From Agaricus subrufescens (Eukaryota; Basidiomycota; Agaricomycetes; Agaricales; Agaricaceae), in NCBI GenBank assembly GCA_029945375.1, contig CM057059.1, positions 1,984,001-2,048,000 on the forward strand: a stretch of DNA of 64,000 bases. The letters run 5' to 3'. The notes beneath the pieces are model-generated. The model did not search any database and was not told where the DNA came from. It was given only the letters and a program-made list of their open reading frames with translations. Below are positions 42,410 through 54,146 of this stretch, piece by piece. Numbering within the stretch: position 1 is the stretch's first letter; each line of letters opens with the position of its first letter. The position numbers were made by a program, and so were the translations under genes.

Positions 42410-44413
42410 TCAATGAACCAGTGTGAAGTGGAAATGAGTTCGAATATAAACCACCCAATGATTCACAGTCACGCTGAGTAACTTGCTGGCATTGTTTAAC
42501 ATTCCATGCAAGTACTTTGCATCAGTCTCGACAATGAGATTTCGACACCCTCGAAGTAAATAACTCTCTTCCTCAAGTGCCATACACAGTCCCACTAATT
42601 CTCGCTTTGGCTGAGAATATTGCTGTTGCCTCAGATCCATTAATATCAAATTAAATTTGATATAATGAATTATCTTTGGCTCAAGCTCATCTTGCTGGTA
42701 GAGATAATATCCCACAGCCCTCCAAGATGAGTCTACAGCTAAGACAATTGGCTGCTCACTCGGAAACCTTGGATTCCTCGTATGAAAGCAGTCTTGGATA
42801 GCTTCCTTGATCTCGAGCTGAGCCGCTTTCTCAATTGCGCCCCACTTGAAGGGAACTCCCTTCTTGCAAAGATTATACAAGGGAACTGCCTTCATAACAA
42901 AGTCTCAAATGTGATGCCTGCACATTACCACTGTCCCCAAGAAAGCTCGGACATCAGTAGTGTTTTCACAGTCACCCCGATTCAAAATTTTCTCGATCAT
43001 TTCTGCTTTCAGCTTTTGCCCTTTATACAAACACTCAAACCCTAGGATAACCACAGTATCTGCACATATTGTTGTTTTAGGTCCTGAGAACATTCCTCCA
43101 GCATATTTCATTTGCTGTAGAATGCAATTCACATTTTCCATATGCTTGAACACAAATTTATTAATCCCCGAGTTATCAGGCAAGACTTCCGGTACTCCCT
43201 TGGCATTTTCATATCTAGTTGCGGGGCCCCTAATTGGCACATTGTCTATATATGGCAATGTGAACTTGGGAATCTCGTCTCAGAGAATGTAAGTCACATC
43301 CTCATGAAAGATCGGCATGGAATTAATCCATCCCATTGGCAAGGTAATCAAACGTAAGGCCCCAAATGGCATCTGGAACGTTGTTAGGTCCCTCAAACCC
43401 TTGGTGATTTCTCTTTCATTGTAGCCAACATATAAATTGAGTATGACATTACAGGCTCAACCTGCAAAATGCATTGCTAACTCCTCAGTCACAGGTGGTA
43501 GCCCCAAGTGTGCAATCGTAACCTCGTTCAAAGGCTTGAGACTGTGCACTAGTCACAAACTCTTCCCATCTTTCTTAATTACACAGAACCATCTTGATCA
43601 ATAAGATGCATTCAAGGGTTCATATACTCCCGCATCAATCTTTCTTTGGATAATCCTGCACACCTCATCATAAACTGCAGGTGGGATTCTCAAGTTCCTC
43701 AGAACCCAAGGTGTATGAGGCACAGTAGGAATCTTGACTGAAGGGAAATACTCTTTCTTGAAGCTCCCCCTCTCTGAGTTGTCCCATGCAAACGCTTTAT
43801 TTTGTGCCACGACTAACCAATGCATCAATCTAACCTCCTTGGGCCATAAAAACCCATCACTATGCGCTTTATCCATTTTTAACATTTGCTCCTTGGTATA
43901 CCTTCCCGTCAGTACAAACTTGGGCAGTTTCCTCAGTAGTTCTGGCATATCTTTTAGAGGATCCCCAATAATATTTCTAACAATTCGAAATTTATCCGGT
44001 ACTTCCCCTAGAACAGGCCTAACTTTTAGCGCAACTGGCTTATATTTCTTTGCCAGACAGTGCACTAAGTCTCGAGGATTGCCTTGTCCCTCCAACTCTT
44101 CCACCACAACTGATTTACTTCTCAAGTCATGTGGCCTCAACAGTATATTCAGGTACTGCTCAAATGTCTTCTTCTCATCTGAATCCCCTCTTCTCTCCAA
44201 ACTCTTTGCTAAATATAAAAGTTTGAGTTCATCTGTAGTATATGTTTCAGTCTCAATTGGCAAACACTCCGTTATACTAACTCCTCCATTTTCATCCACT
44301 TCAATTATACAAGCCACCTCTCCTCCATCCCACTCATTGGAATCCTCGAGGTGACTTAAAAATTTACTGCTGGCCAAGAGGGAAGTTGTCCTCGACCATA
44401 AGTTAGGATACAA
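42410..44413 (-). pseudogene. Giant element reverse transcriptase and RNase H
   Basis: RT begins in the frame with DKFRIVRNIIGDPL and PPAVYDEVCRIIQRKIDAGV. It continues across TGA stops through WFCVIKKDGKSL, NLYVGYNERE and FQMPFGALRLITLPMGW to the catalytic block, which reads LPYIDNVPI. The second Asp of the usual Y/F-I-D-D is Asn, so the copy is catalytically suspect even without the stops. RNase H follows (VLAVDSSWRAVGYYLYQQ, IVETDAKYLHGM). The block order matches a gypsy lineage common in Agaricomycetes. Confidence 0.85.
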
Positions 44414-45341
44414 GTCAAGGCCTTAGTCTCGGGATTCTTCAAGTTTAGATACTGTCTCCCATCTCGGTGATTTATGACCTCACTTGCTGTAACTAGGTCA
44501 AAAGGACGGCCCAGTAAGACTTGATATGGTGCCTTCTCGACTATGTGCACCTGGAGTTGTACTGTAAGATCCCCTAAGGCAAATGGCACATTTCTGGCTA
44601 AGCCACACGTCTGAGACACCTGCCCATTGGCCGATTGCATGTTAATTTGCAGGCTCAGATCCCAACTGAGTTTACAGTCTGCAGCAGCCTCTCTCGACAT
44701 CATTACAACCTGCGATCCACTATCTAACAGCGCCTCTTCCTCTCAGACACCATTAATAAGTGTTGGAATGACTGTCAATTCAGCTACTTCTTTTGCTGAG
44801 AGACAATCCTGCTCCACTATTGCAAATATCATAGTCCTCGACTCTTCTGCTGAGTATTGATTCAATAATTGCAGTACTGGGTCTTTCCCTGTACACATAT
44901 CCTTGACTCCACTAGTCTTGACCAATCCCCCAGTACTCATTAATACGTTTACATCAATGACTCTACAGGATCCACCCTCCTCATCTTCTGAGTCAGTGTT
45001 CTCCTCTGTCTCAATTGACTTCGGTACCTCTGCCACTACCTCCTCGATGACTGATACTTCACCAGTAGGTACTCTCTTTTTCAAGATGAGTCCCTTCATA
45101 GCTTCTCACAGTCAAGGGGCCAACACAAGAAGTTCTTTCTGGTGATCGTTATATGATTCCCTTCAAATCTCAATAAAAGTTCCACTACATCTACACCCTC
45201 CTCGACTTTAGTCTGGTGTTTATATGCCAGTCCCTTTTTATTCTCCTTGAAATACTTTGCGGGTAGTGGTGGAACTTCTACAACTGCTTTCAACCCTGTT
45301 ACCTTCCTATAAGGAAACTTCTCAACTCTCATAGACAACAT
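44356..45341 (-). pseudogene. Giant element protease region
   Basis: Minus-strand pieces in different frames or separated by stops: a Lys-rich lead (45341-45096, VTGLKAVVEVPPLPAKYFK), an acidic linker (45099-44743) and the retropepsin core. The core has ALLDSGSQVV (D-S-G, ~44715-44745) and the downstream YQVLLGRPFD block. The core motif is intact. Confidence 0.75.
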
Positions 45342-45476
45342 CTCTTTTGCCTTGACTACTTCCTTCTTCTTACTTTTCTATTTCTCCTGGGTTCTCTTTC
45401 CTAGAATCATCCTTGGTCACCTTAATACCTCTGAAACTAACTTGTTTTCCAGAGACCAGCTTTGTCACTGGATGTC

Positions 45477-46013
45477 CTAAAAAACCAAGCCCTGCTCCTT
45501 AGCGGCAGAAAGCAAACTCGATAACTTTCTCAAGAGTGCCTCCTTGCTATCATCTTTGCTCTTGACTATGGTCTCGGAGTCTCCTTGCACAGAACTACCT
45601 GTTGCATCTGGTATTTTGTGCAGTAAGACCTCCATCCCTGCAATCTTCCCTTTCAAACTTTCTAGCTCAAGATCTCTTTTATTGATCCCTTCTTTCCTCT
45701 TCAAAATGGTTGGTGGACTCTCGTAAGTAGGCCCTATATATCCCGTATCCGGTTCCTCATCTGCTGGTTCATAAATCCAGGACGCAACTGTCGCAGGCAT
45801 AAATTTCCTAACACACTCTTGGATATTCAACCCTGCCTCTCAAGGAATTGCCACACCATTCACAAACTGAATCTTGTTACCATCCGTCTTAATCTTTCCA
45901 TCCTTCTCGTCTTGCATCTTATAAGAGCAGGTTGCCCATCTGTGGTCCTCGCCACAATAGAAACATCCTTGATGACCTTCCAGTGTGTAATTATTCCAGA
46001 AAGGTTATCTCAG
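45477..46013 (-). pseudogene. Giant element nucleocapsid/zinc-knuckle region
   Basis: At ~45950-45990 the minus strand encodes CFYCGEDHRWATC, a knuckle with spacing CX2CX3HX4C. After it comes an acidic, Lys/Glu-rich linker (45830-45477). The family solo LTR at 46018 separates it from the rest of Gag. Confidence 0.65.
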
Positions 46014-46017
46014 ACAC

Positions 46018-47402
46018 TGAAGAGACTAGATCAGTGTAAATGTGGAAAATAAAATATAAAATATAAAATCGAATGTGAATGCAACCCTTTGAATTACACT
46101 GAGTCTCGAGTGTGGTTCATGGGGAGAATAAATCAGAAAGAAAGTGAAAGTAAGAGTCTTGATTAAATATTAAATGAAAATAGGGGTAGAATAGAAATGT
46201 GAAACAAGTCTCGACTGAATAGAGACCTCTTCCAGACCTATGCTGTTTTGATTAGAATCTTCACAACGAATGGCTAAGCTTGCATGACTGTCCTCAATAG
46301 AATGGGTTAGACACCTATCTAGCTATCTAGGAGGGGTAGCAAGTCCACCCTAGTGATGTCTCAACAAACTCGGAGAGCCTTGACCTGCCTTTGCGCTTTG
46401 AGACAGACTGCAAGACAAGTTGAGCTAGCACCAAATGCTATTGCGATCCTATTAGACCAGTGAAGATACTCTCTTGAGCAGAACACAAGTCCTTCTGAGT
46501 TGAGAAAGAACTTTTTAGAAATGCTTAGAACACTGCAAAGTTCAACCAAACTCGATTTCACTCACACAGCGCTTGGGCAAAGATTTGATCCTGAACCTTG
46601 TCCTCAACTGGCGACTATATACAATACACAATAAAAAACTGAGACAAAATAAACAAATATGAAACAAATAACCCAGTCCGTATCCAGTGCTGAATGGGTA
46701 TAGCCTCCTCAACTCATCTTTCTCCACCAATCAACAGTCTCGACTATTCAGTCTCCTTTACTGAACATTGCACTTGTCTAATCTCCTGCTCCTCATTGGC
46801 TAACAAGCTTCCAACCCTAGACCCTAGTCTAGAAACTCTCACGACGCATCCCCCACTGATTAACCTGTCGATAAGATGTCCTCAATTAGACTCAGCTTCT
46901 ATCTCACCTTTAGCTGCTTTGAGATTATCACTATTACTGCCTGATCTAGAGTCTTGACCAATAATTCCAACAGCCTTGCTTCAATCCATTCAGTCTCTAC
47001 ATGTGTGAATCACCTATTTCCTAGCCTTTCCATTTCAGGCAGGTAGTAGTTATAGATTCAGTCTAGCATAAGGTCCACGAAAGGAACCATGCTCCACTAA
47101 GTCCTCAAGCCATCCCATAGCCAGTCTCAATGATAATCCCCAATAAAGCCTCCCTAGACTCAGCCTCAAAACTTCCATTTTAAAGTCCTCAAATGCGATT
47201 ATATTTCCCCTAACAGTACAGTTTTCCTGTTAGGAATCACGGATGCAATCTCAACTGTCCCCTAGGTCAACCTCGCTTCACACATGTCCTTGGCTGAACT
47301 TATCCCTAACTGGGTGACCAATTGTTCATTCTCGAACTTAATACATACACCTAACTGCATTAAACATATATTTTCACACATAAAATGGCTGGGACCATAA
47401 CA
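46018..47402 (+). repeat. Solo LTR of the giant family inside the giant element
   Basis: 1,385 bp, edges TGAAGAGACTAG and CCATAACA, inserted between Gag and the zinc knuckle. The flanks ACAC (46014-46017) and ATGC (47403-47406) both fit a decayed ACGC duplication. It carries no internal sequence, so it is a recombination product. Orientation is given as plus-strand TGAAGAG first, the same as the host element's LTRs. Confidence 0.88.
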
Positions 47403-47649
47403 ATGCGGAGGAAAGCTATCCGGTGGTCTCAATCCTTGGGTAGTGAAACTCAATCTCAATGAGTCAAGACTCCCCTGCAAACTCTTCTGCTGCGTCATCC
47501 ATAAATCTTTCATCACATTCATCTCTTGTCACATTTCTTGGCAGATAGCTTCAACATCTGCTGATATTTGCACTGTGGCTGTCATCTCGCATTTCATGGA
47601 GCACTTTTGCTGCATCTTTCTCGGCAGTCAAATCAGTAGATCTAACAAG

Positions 47650-49000
47650 ATTTTTGCTTCCTACCAACTCCACAGCTTTTGAGATCACTTCCTTCCAATT
47701 GTACAGATCCTCATTCCTGTCTGGACATTTGAGCCGGCATTCCTCAACATTTCATTCAAAGCTAGCCTTATATTTAGCTGATCTCTAAATGTTGAGTTGA
47801 GAGATGACACAAATGCCTCAACTATCTCTCTGTTTGAGATAAGGGCAGGAGGTTTCAAACACTTCTCAGCTATGACCTGGAATCTATGCCTGAAAGATAA
47901 CAGTCATAACTCCTTGGCCAGAGTGATAACACAGAATCTCGAACACAAATCCTTTAAAGCTCCCACCGAGCCTGCTTCTTTTTCTACAAGCTCAGGGTAT
48001 TCTGAGTCAAGTGCCTTTCTAAAGTCACTCCATCTTCCCGCAGACTCTGGGATGGCCAGCCATTCCATTCTAATGTTGTGTGGAACATAGGCTAATGCCC
48101 ATTTCATCTTTTTGTTCTCATCTGTCAATGTGACTGATTCACAAGTCTGGTCGAGGCACCAAATAAAATCTGGTAATGCATCTACATCACCCTCCCATTT
48201 CGACGCGCCCACCACCATCAGCGCAGGCATCTCCCTTCTAGACATTCTTGGTCTTGCTGGTGGTGGTGGTGGATTTGTAGGGGGTTTTGGTTGTACAGGT
48301 GGTAGGCTCGGAGCCAATATTCTTTTAGTTTGAGGTGAACTTGTAGGGGCTGTGGGTACTGAAACACTGGCTGCGGCGCTCGAGGACAAAGTTGAGGGAG
48401 AGATAGGCTGAGTCGCAGATAATTTCCCAACTTCCAAGGGTGCAGACTCCTCCAGATGAAAAATGTCTTTCAGTTGTTGTTGGTACAAACTTGGAGCTGG
48501 TGGATTAAAAGCTAAACTGGTAGCTGGTGATCCCCCTGACTGTCAAGTGAATGGTGATTCTCTGAGACTGATGGAACTTGCAGCAGGAAGTGGTAAGCCC
48601 TCCCTAGGTACTACTGGCACTTGAATATGAGGCACAGATGAATGTCTACTTGGACTGGCTGATCCAATTATAAAGCCTCCTGGAATTTCCAATCTTGACT
48701 GATCAGATCTCCCAAACGAACTCTCTAATTGCCCTTCCAGAAACAGGTTACACTCTGTATTGTCCAATGCTCCCTCCGTAGGAACTCCCCACACTTTGCA
48801 TGTAAATTTGGGCTTGACTTCTGTCTCAACCTCTAATCTCTGACTCTCTTCTCTCTCCTTTCGCTTTTCTCTTTGCTTCTCTTCCCTAGCTCACCTCAAC
48901 ACTAAATCTGGATCCTTGGGGACGGGAATGAGGCTTGAGGCCTGCGAGTTTGAAGTAGCCCTCCCTGAGTTCCCTTTTTGCTCCAGTTTTCTCCAAGACT
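47650..49000 (-). pseudogene. Giant element Gag
   Basis: Minus strand. A charged Arg/Glu/Lys-rich lead (~48.8-48.9 kb) and a Pro/Ser-rich middle precede a Gag domain: GASKWEGDVDALPDFIWCLD, ESAGRWSDFRKALDSEYPEL, then FRHRFQVIAEKCLKPPALIS. The visible stops at 48543 and 47904 are TGA in the same frame, each fitting CGA. The exact start codon is not determined. Confidence 0.72.
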
Positions 49001-49126
49001 ACACTCCTGTCATTTGTCCTGTCCTAGACCACCTCTTTCAAAGTGAATCACAAAGGCTTGAACAAAATAAACTCTGAAAAACTTAATCACTTTCAATCTG
49101 AAACTCCCCTTGTGGTGGGCTCCAGA

Positions 49127-50504
49127 TGAAGAGACTAGATCGGTGTGAATGTGGAAAATAAAATATAAAAATATAAAATCGAATGCGAATGCAACCCTTT
49201 GAATTACACCAAGTCTCAAGTGCGATTTGTGGGGAGAATAAATCAGAAAGAAAGTGAAAGTAAGTGTCTCAATTAAGTATTAAATGAAAATAGGGGTAGA
49301 ATAGAAATGTGAAACAAGTCTCGACTGAATAGAGACCTCTTCCAGCCCTATGCCATTTTGATTAGAACCTTTGCAACAAGTGGCTAAGCTCATGACAACT
49401 GTCCTCAATAGAATGGGTTAGACACCTATCTAGGAGGGATAGCAAGTCCATCCTAGTGATGCCTCAACAAAATCAGAGAGCCTTGACCTGCCTTTGCACT
49501 TCAAGACAGACTGCAAGACAAGTTGAGCTAGCACCAAATGCTATTGTGATCCTATTAGACCAGTGAAGATACTCTCTTGAGCAGAACACAAGTCCTTCTG
49601 AGTCAAGAAAGAACTTAAGAAATGCTTAGAACACTGCAAAGTTTAACCAAACTCAATTTCACTTGCACAGTGCTTGGGCAAAGATTTGATCCTGAACCTC
49701 ATCCTTGACTGGCGACTATATATGATACACAATAAAAAACTGAGACAAAATAAACAAATATGAAACAAATAATCAAGTCCATATCCAGCGCTGAATGGGT
49801 ATAGCCTCCTCAACTCTTCTTCTTCCACCAATCAACAGTCTCGACTATTCAGTCTCCTTGACTGAACATCACACTTGTCTAATCTCCTGCTCCTCATTGG
49901 CTAACAAGCTTCCAACCCTAGACCCTAGTCTAGAAACTCTCACGACGCATCCCCCACTGATTAACCCATCGATAAGATGTTCTTGATTAGACTAAGCTTC
50001 TATCTTGCCTTTAGTTGCTTTGAGATTATCACTATTACTGCTTGATCCAGAGTCTTGACTGATAATTCCAACAGTCTCACTTCAGATTTATTCAGTCTTG
50101 ACATGTGTGATTCACTTATTTCCTAGCCCTTCCCCATTAGGCAGGTAGTAGTTATTGATCCAGTCTAGCATAAGGTCCACTAAAAGAACTGCACTCTGCT
50201 AAGTCCTCGAGCCATCCCATAACCAGTCTCAATGAGATTTTCCAATATAGTTTCCCTAGACTCAGTCTTGAGACTTTCATTTTAAAGTCCTCAAATGCGA
50301 ATATATTTCCCCTAACAGCACAGTTTTCCTGTTAGGAATTGCAGATGCAATTTTGACTGTTCCCTAGGTCAACCTCTCTTCACACATGTCCTTGACTGAG
50401 CTTATCTCTAACTGGGTGACTGATTGTTCATTCTTGAACCTGATATGTATCCCTAGCCACATTAAACATATATTTTCATGCATAAAACAGCTGGGGCCGT
50501 AACA
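49127..50504 (-). repeat. 5' LTR of the giant element (1,378 bp)
   Basis: Pair of 31395-32772. A short patch near 49930-49950 (AACTCTCACGACGCATCC) differs from the 3' LTR but equals the solo LTR at 46018, suggesting gene conversion. Inside it, on the minus strand, TGGAGCCCACCA is the likely primer site (49113-49124). Confidence 0.9.
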
Positions 50505-51353
50505 CTGTGAGAGGCATCGGAATAGGTGGTAAACAGCCCCCCAGAGTCACCACCTCTATAGACAAGCTGGTAGTACAGGGTGCCCTTCAAATAGCAAAGT
50601 AAATGCTTTACAGCAAGCCAGTGAGCAGGAGCTGGGTTATGATTGAATCTTCTGAGGTAGGAGACAGCATAGGCAATGTCAGGATGAGTCATGGTGGCTA
50701 GATACTGCAGGGCACCTACAGCAGAGAGATAAGGAACTGGCTTCATCTCAGCCTGCTCCTTGAGAGAGGGCACAATGTTAGAGAGCTCAGAACCTGGTGC
50801 AAGTGGGGTGGAAAGGGAGTTGGAATCATCCATATGGAATTGTTCTAGCAGCTCCTTGATGTAGTGCTCTTGTGAGAGTGAAATAGTGCACTTAGAACAG
50901 TCCTGCTTCAGCTGAATACCCAGTAGCAGAGTGGTAGACCCAAGATCTCGCAGTTTGAAGTGGCTAGAAAGCTCAGAGACAGCAACAGAGACAGCAGAAT
51001 CACTTTTAGACACCAGAGTTATATCATCAATGAAGACAGGCACTATGACCTTGATGTTTCCCTTAGAATAGATGTAGATAGAGTTGTTGGAGCAAAGTCT
51101 GGAGTAGCCAATACCCTCTAGGACACTTCTGAGCTTCTTGCTCCATTGCCTGCCAGCCTGCTTAAGGCCATAGAGCAATTTTTGGAGCCTGAAGACCATA
51201 TTAGGTCCCCCAGTGTGGTAGCCTTCTAGTTGTCTCATATAGATCTCTTCTTCAAGTTCCTCATAGGTAAAGGCAGAAGAGATGTCAACAGAGTGCATTT
51301 TGAAGCCTTCTCTTGCAGCTAAGGCTACAATGAGGTGCAGGGAGGCAGGGCAG
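50505..51353 (-). pseudogene. Copia C reverse transcriptase and RNase H start
   Basis: From 51298 the frame encodes HSVDISSAFTYEELEEEIYM, LLYGLKQAGRQW, catalytic VFIDDITLVSKS, then QYLATMTHPDIAYAVSYL and TTYSDASH, where the giant element cuts it. No stops in this part. The upstream sequence ends at the LTR boundary at 51354. Confidence 0.88.
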
Positions 51354-52736
51354 TGTTATGGCCTCAGCTGTTTTACACATGAAAATGTATGTTTAAGGCG
51401 GCTAGGTGTACATATTAGACTCAAGAATGAGTAATTGATCACCCTGTTAGTAATGAGATTGGTCAAGGGCATGTGTGAAGACAGGGTGAACTAGGAATCA
51501 GTCGAGATTGCATCTGTGATTCCTAGCAGGAAAACTGTACTGTTAGGGGAAATATAATCGCATTCAAGGACTTTAAAATGGAAGTCTCAAGGCTGAGTCT
51601 AGGGAGACTTTATTGTGAATTATCATCAAGACTGGCTATGGGATGGCTTGAGGACTTAGCAGAGCGCAGTTCCTTTAGCAGACCTTATGCTAGACTGAAT
51701 CTATAACTACTACCTGCCTGATATGGAAAGGCTAGGAAATGGGTGATTCACACATGTTGGGACTGAATGAACTGAAGTGAGGCTGTTGGAATTATCAGTC
51801 AAGACTCAGGAATTGGGTAGCAAGGCTGATAATCTTGAAGCAACTGGAGGCAAGATGGAAATTTGGTCTAATCGAGGACATCTTATTGACAGGTTGATCA
51901 GTGGGGGATGAGTCTCAAGGGTTCCTAGACTAGGGTCTAGGGTTGGAACCTTGTTAGCCAATGAAGAGCAAGGGATTAGGCAAGTGTGATGTTCGGTCAA
52001 GGAGACTGAATAGTTGAGACTGTTGATTGGTGGGGAAAGATGAGTCAAGGAGACTATACCCATTCAGCGCTGGATATGGACTTGGTTATTTGTTTCATAT
52101 TTGTTTATTTTGTCTCAGTTTTTTATTATTGTGTATCATATATAGCCGCCAGTTGAGGACAAGGTTCAGAATCAAATCTTTGCCCAAGCACTATGCAAGT
52201 TAAATCAAGTTTGGTTAAACTTTGCAGTGTTCTAAGCATTTCTTAAAGTTCTTTCTCAACTTGGAAGGACTTGTGTTCTGCTCAAGAGAGTATCTTCACT
52301 GGTCTAATAGGATTGCAATAGCATTTGATGCTAGCTCAACTTGTCTTGCAGTCTGTCTCGAAGCGCAAAGGCAGGTCAAGGCTCTCCAAGTTTGTTGAGG
52401 CATCACTAGGGCAGACTCACTACCCCTCCTAGATAGGTGTCTTACCCATCCTATTGAGGACAGTCATCACAAGCTTAGCCCCTCATTGCAAAGGTTCTAA
52501 TCAAAATGGCACAGGTCTGGAAGAGGTCTCTACTCAGTCGAGACTTGTTTCACATTTCTATTCTACCCCTATTTTCATTTAATACTTAATCAAGACTCTT
52601 ACTTTTGCTTTCTTTCTGATTTATTCTCCCCACAAACCGCACTTGAGACTCGGTGTACTTCAAAGGGTTGCATTCACATTTGATTTTATATTTCTTATAT
52701 TTTATTTTCCACACTTATACTGATCTAGTCTCTTCA
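51354..52736 (-). repeat. Giant-family LTR with unmatched flanks
   Basis: 1,383 bp, plus-strand edges TGTTATGGCC and GTCTCTTCA, inverted relative to the LTRs of the 19-kb element. The left flank is copia C RT (GCAG) and the right flank is a poly(A) element ORF1 (CCAC). These are different sequences, so it joins two insertions by ectopic recombination. Confidence 0.85.
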
Positions 52737-53294
52737 CCACCAATGCTCCAACTGTTCTGCTGCAAAGAAGAAGAAGATGGGGCACTCCACAATGGACACT
52801 TTGTGTCTGTTCTGGGACAATTGGTTTGACTGGGACTAGCTGTGCCACCAGTTCCCATCATGCAAGTAGAGGCTCTCATTGGCCTTTTTGGGAGTTGTTG
52901 ATATATGCACCCACCATTTCCCTTGCCATTTCATCCATGTCACCACTGCTGGCCCTTAAGCTGGTGTATCTGGGGTTGAAGTTAAGTGTGATGTTTTTGC
53001 TGTAGTTAATGCTCACTTCAGGCACTTCTTCTTTTTCCCCACCATTTATTTCTTTTTCATTTTGTTACCTTTTCTTTTGTTATCATCAAGTGCTTGACCT
53101 TGTCACACAGGATATGGTTTCTCCTGCCACCAATGTAAGAATGATTTCATGTAGCAAACTTGCAGCCCACTTTGGAAATGCATTATGGCATCCAGGTTCT
53201 TAGTGTACACACTTTAGTATTGCATTGTTGTAGTAGCACTTTGAATCAAAGGTCCACCAAGAGTAGCCACTGATTACAAAAAAAAAAAAAAAAA
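52737..53294 (+). mobile_element. 3' fragment of an ORF1-type poly(A) element
   Basis: Starts inside the final zinc region of ORF1 (CSAAKKKK-like, then FWDNWFDWD). It keeps the 3' UTR, including ATCAAAGGTCCACCAAG, and a ~17-nt A run ending at 53294. Copia E sequence follows directly. Strong CG loss compared with 8790-9352. Confidence 0.78.
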
Positions 53295-54146
53295 CTCCAT
53301 CTACATCTATTCCAAGGGAGACATCAAGGTCATAATGCCTGTCTTCATTGATGACATTACCCTAGTCTCTAAAAGTGATGCAGCCATGGCCTCTGCTGTC
53401 TCAGAGCTGTCTCAGCACTTCAAACTGCAAGATCTAGGCTCTACCACTCTTCTACTACATTGTGCCCTCTCTTGAGGAGCAGGCTGAGATAAAATCAGTT
53501 CCCTATCTCTCTGCTGTAGGTGCCCTGCAGTATCTTGCCACCATGACTCATCCCAACATTGCCTATGCTGTCTCCTACCTCAGGAGATTCAACCACAATC
53601 CTGCTCCTGCCCACTGGCTTGCGGTGAAGCATTTACTTTGCTATTTGAAGGGCACACTGCACTACCAGCTTGTCTATTGAGGTAGTGACTCCAGAGAGCT
53701 GTTCACCACCTATTCTGACACCTCCCATGGTGGCTGCAAGGCCACAGGCTGAGCTACAGATGGTTATGTGACTCTGGTGTCTGGAGCTGCTGTAGTATGG
53801 TCCTCAAAGTGTCAGCCCTTTGTGACTCTCTCAAGCACTGAGGCTGAATTTGTTGCTGCTGTCGAGGCTGGCAAGGAGATCAAGTGGACTAGGAACATTC
53901 TGACTGAGTTTGGCTATCACCAGACACTTCCCTCAACACTTTTTGTTGATAACAAGTCTGGTATCAGTGTAGCCAGGAATCCTGAGCACCATAGGCACAT
54001 GAAACACCTAGATCTTTGGTTCTATTGGCTCTGCAAGGCTGTAGAAGATGGAATCATTGATCCTCTCTATGTGTCTACTGATCAGCAAGTTGCAGACATC
54101 CTAACCAAGGCTGTATCATTAAAGGTTGTTGACTTTGCTGTGCCAT
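53295..54146 (+). pseudogene. Copia E RT/RNase H fragment
   Basis: Plus strand: NSIYIYSKGDIKVIMPVFID, a ~220-bp deletion at ~53457, then QYLATMTHPNIAYAVSYL, and RNase H STEAEFVAAVEAGKEIKW to STDQQVADILTKA. TGA stops occur near 53679 and 53751. It is cut just before its stop codon by a giant-family LTR. Confidence 0.85.

Larger units (their letters stand above)
31395..50504 (-). mobile_element. Giant LTR retrotransposon (19.1 kb) with antisense accessory genes
   Basis: Both LTRs are 1,378 bp (31395-32772 and 49127-50504). A primer-site candidate TGGAGCCCACCA lies 2 nt inside the 5' LTR and a purine tract GTGGGGGGAGA touches the 3' LTR. On the minus strand, gag (47.7-49.0 kb), zinc knuckle (45.9 kb), protease (44.7 kb), RT/RNase H (44.4-42.4 kb) and integrase (41.8-40.6 kb) follow Ty3/gypsy order. 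A further 7.7 kb before the 3' LTR holds two spliced genes on the plus strand. Nested inside are a solo LTR of the same family (46018-47402) and a 2.5-kb fold-back element (34881-37390). Confidence 0.88.
30617..51353 (-). mobile_element. Ty1/copia retrotransposon C split by the giant LTR element
   Basis: Minus-strand copia: 3' LTR 30617-30933, RNase H 30934-31394, then (after the 19.1-kb insertion) RNase H/RT 50505-51353. The flanks CCAT (31391-31394) and CTGT (50505-50508) both derive from CCGT of the coding sequence. Everything upstream of RT is missing because the right side joins an LTR of the giant family at 51354. Confidence 0.88.

Noticed and set aside
53295..54146. Copia E as the missing continuation of copia H
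   Set aside because: Orientation fits, but the intervening junctions are LTR recombination points and the pieces do not meet at a shared target duplication.
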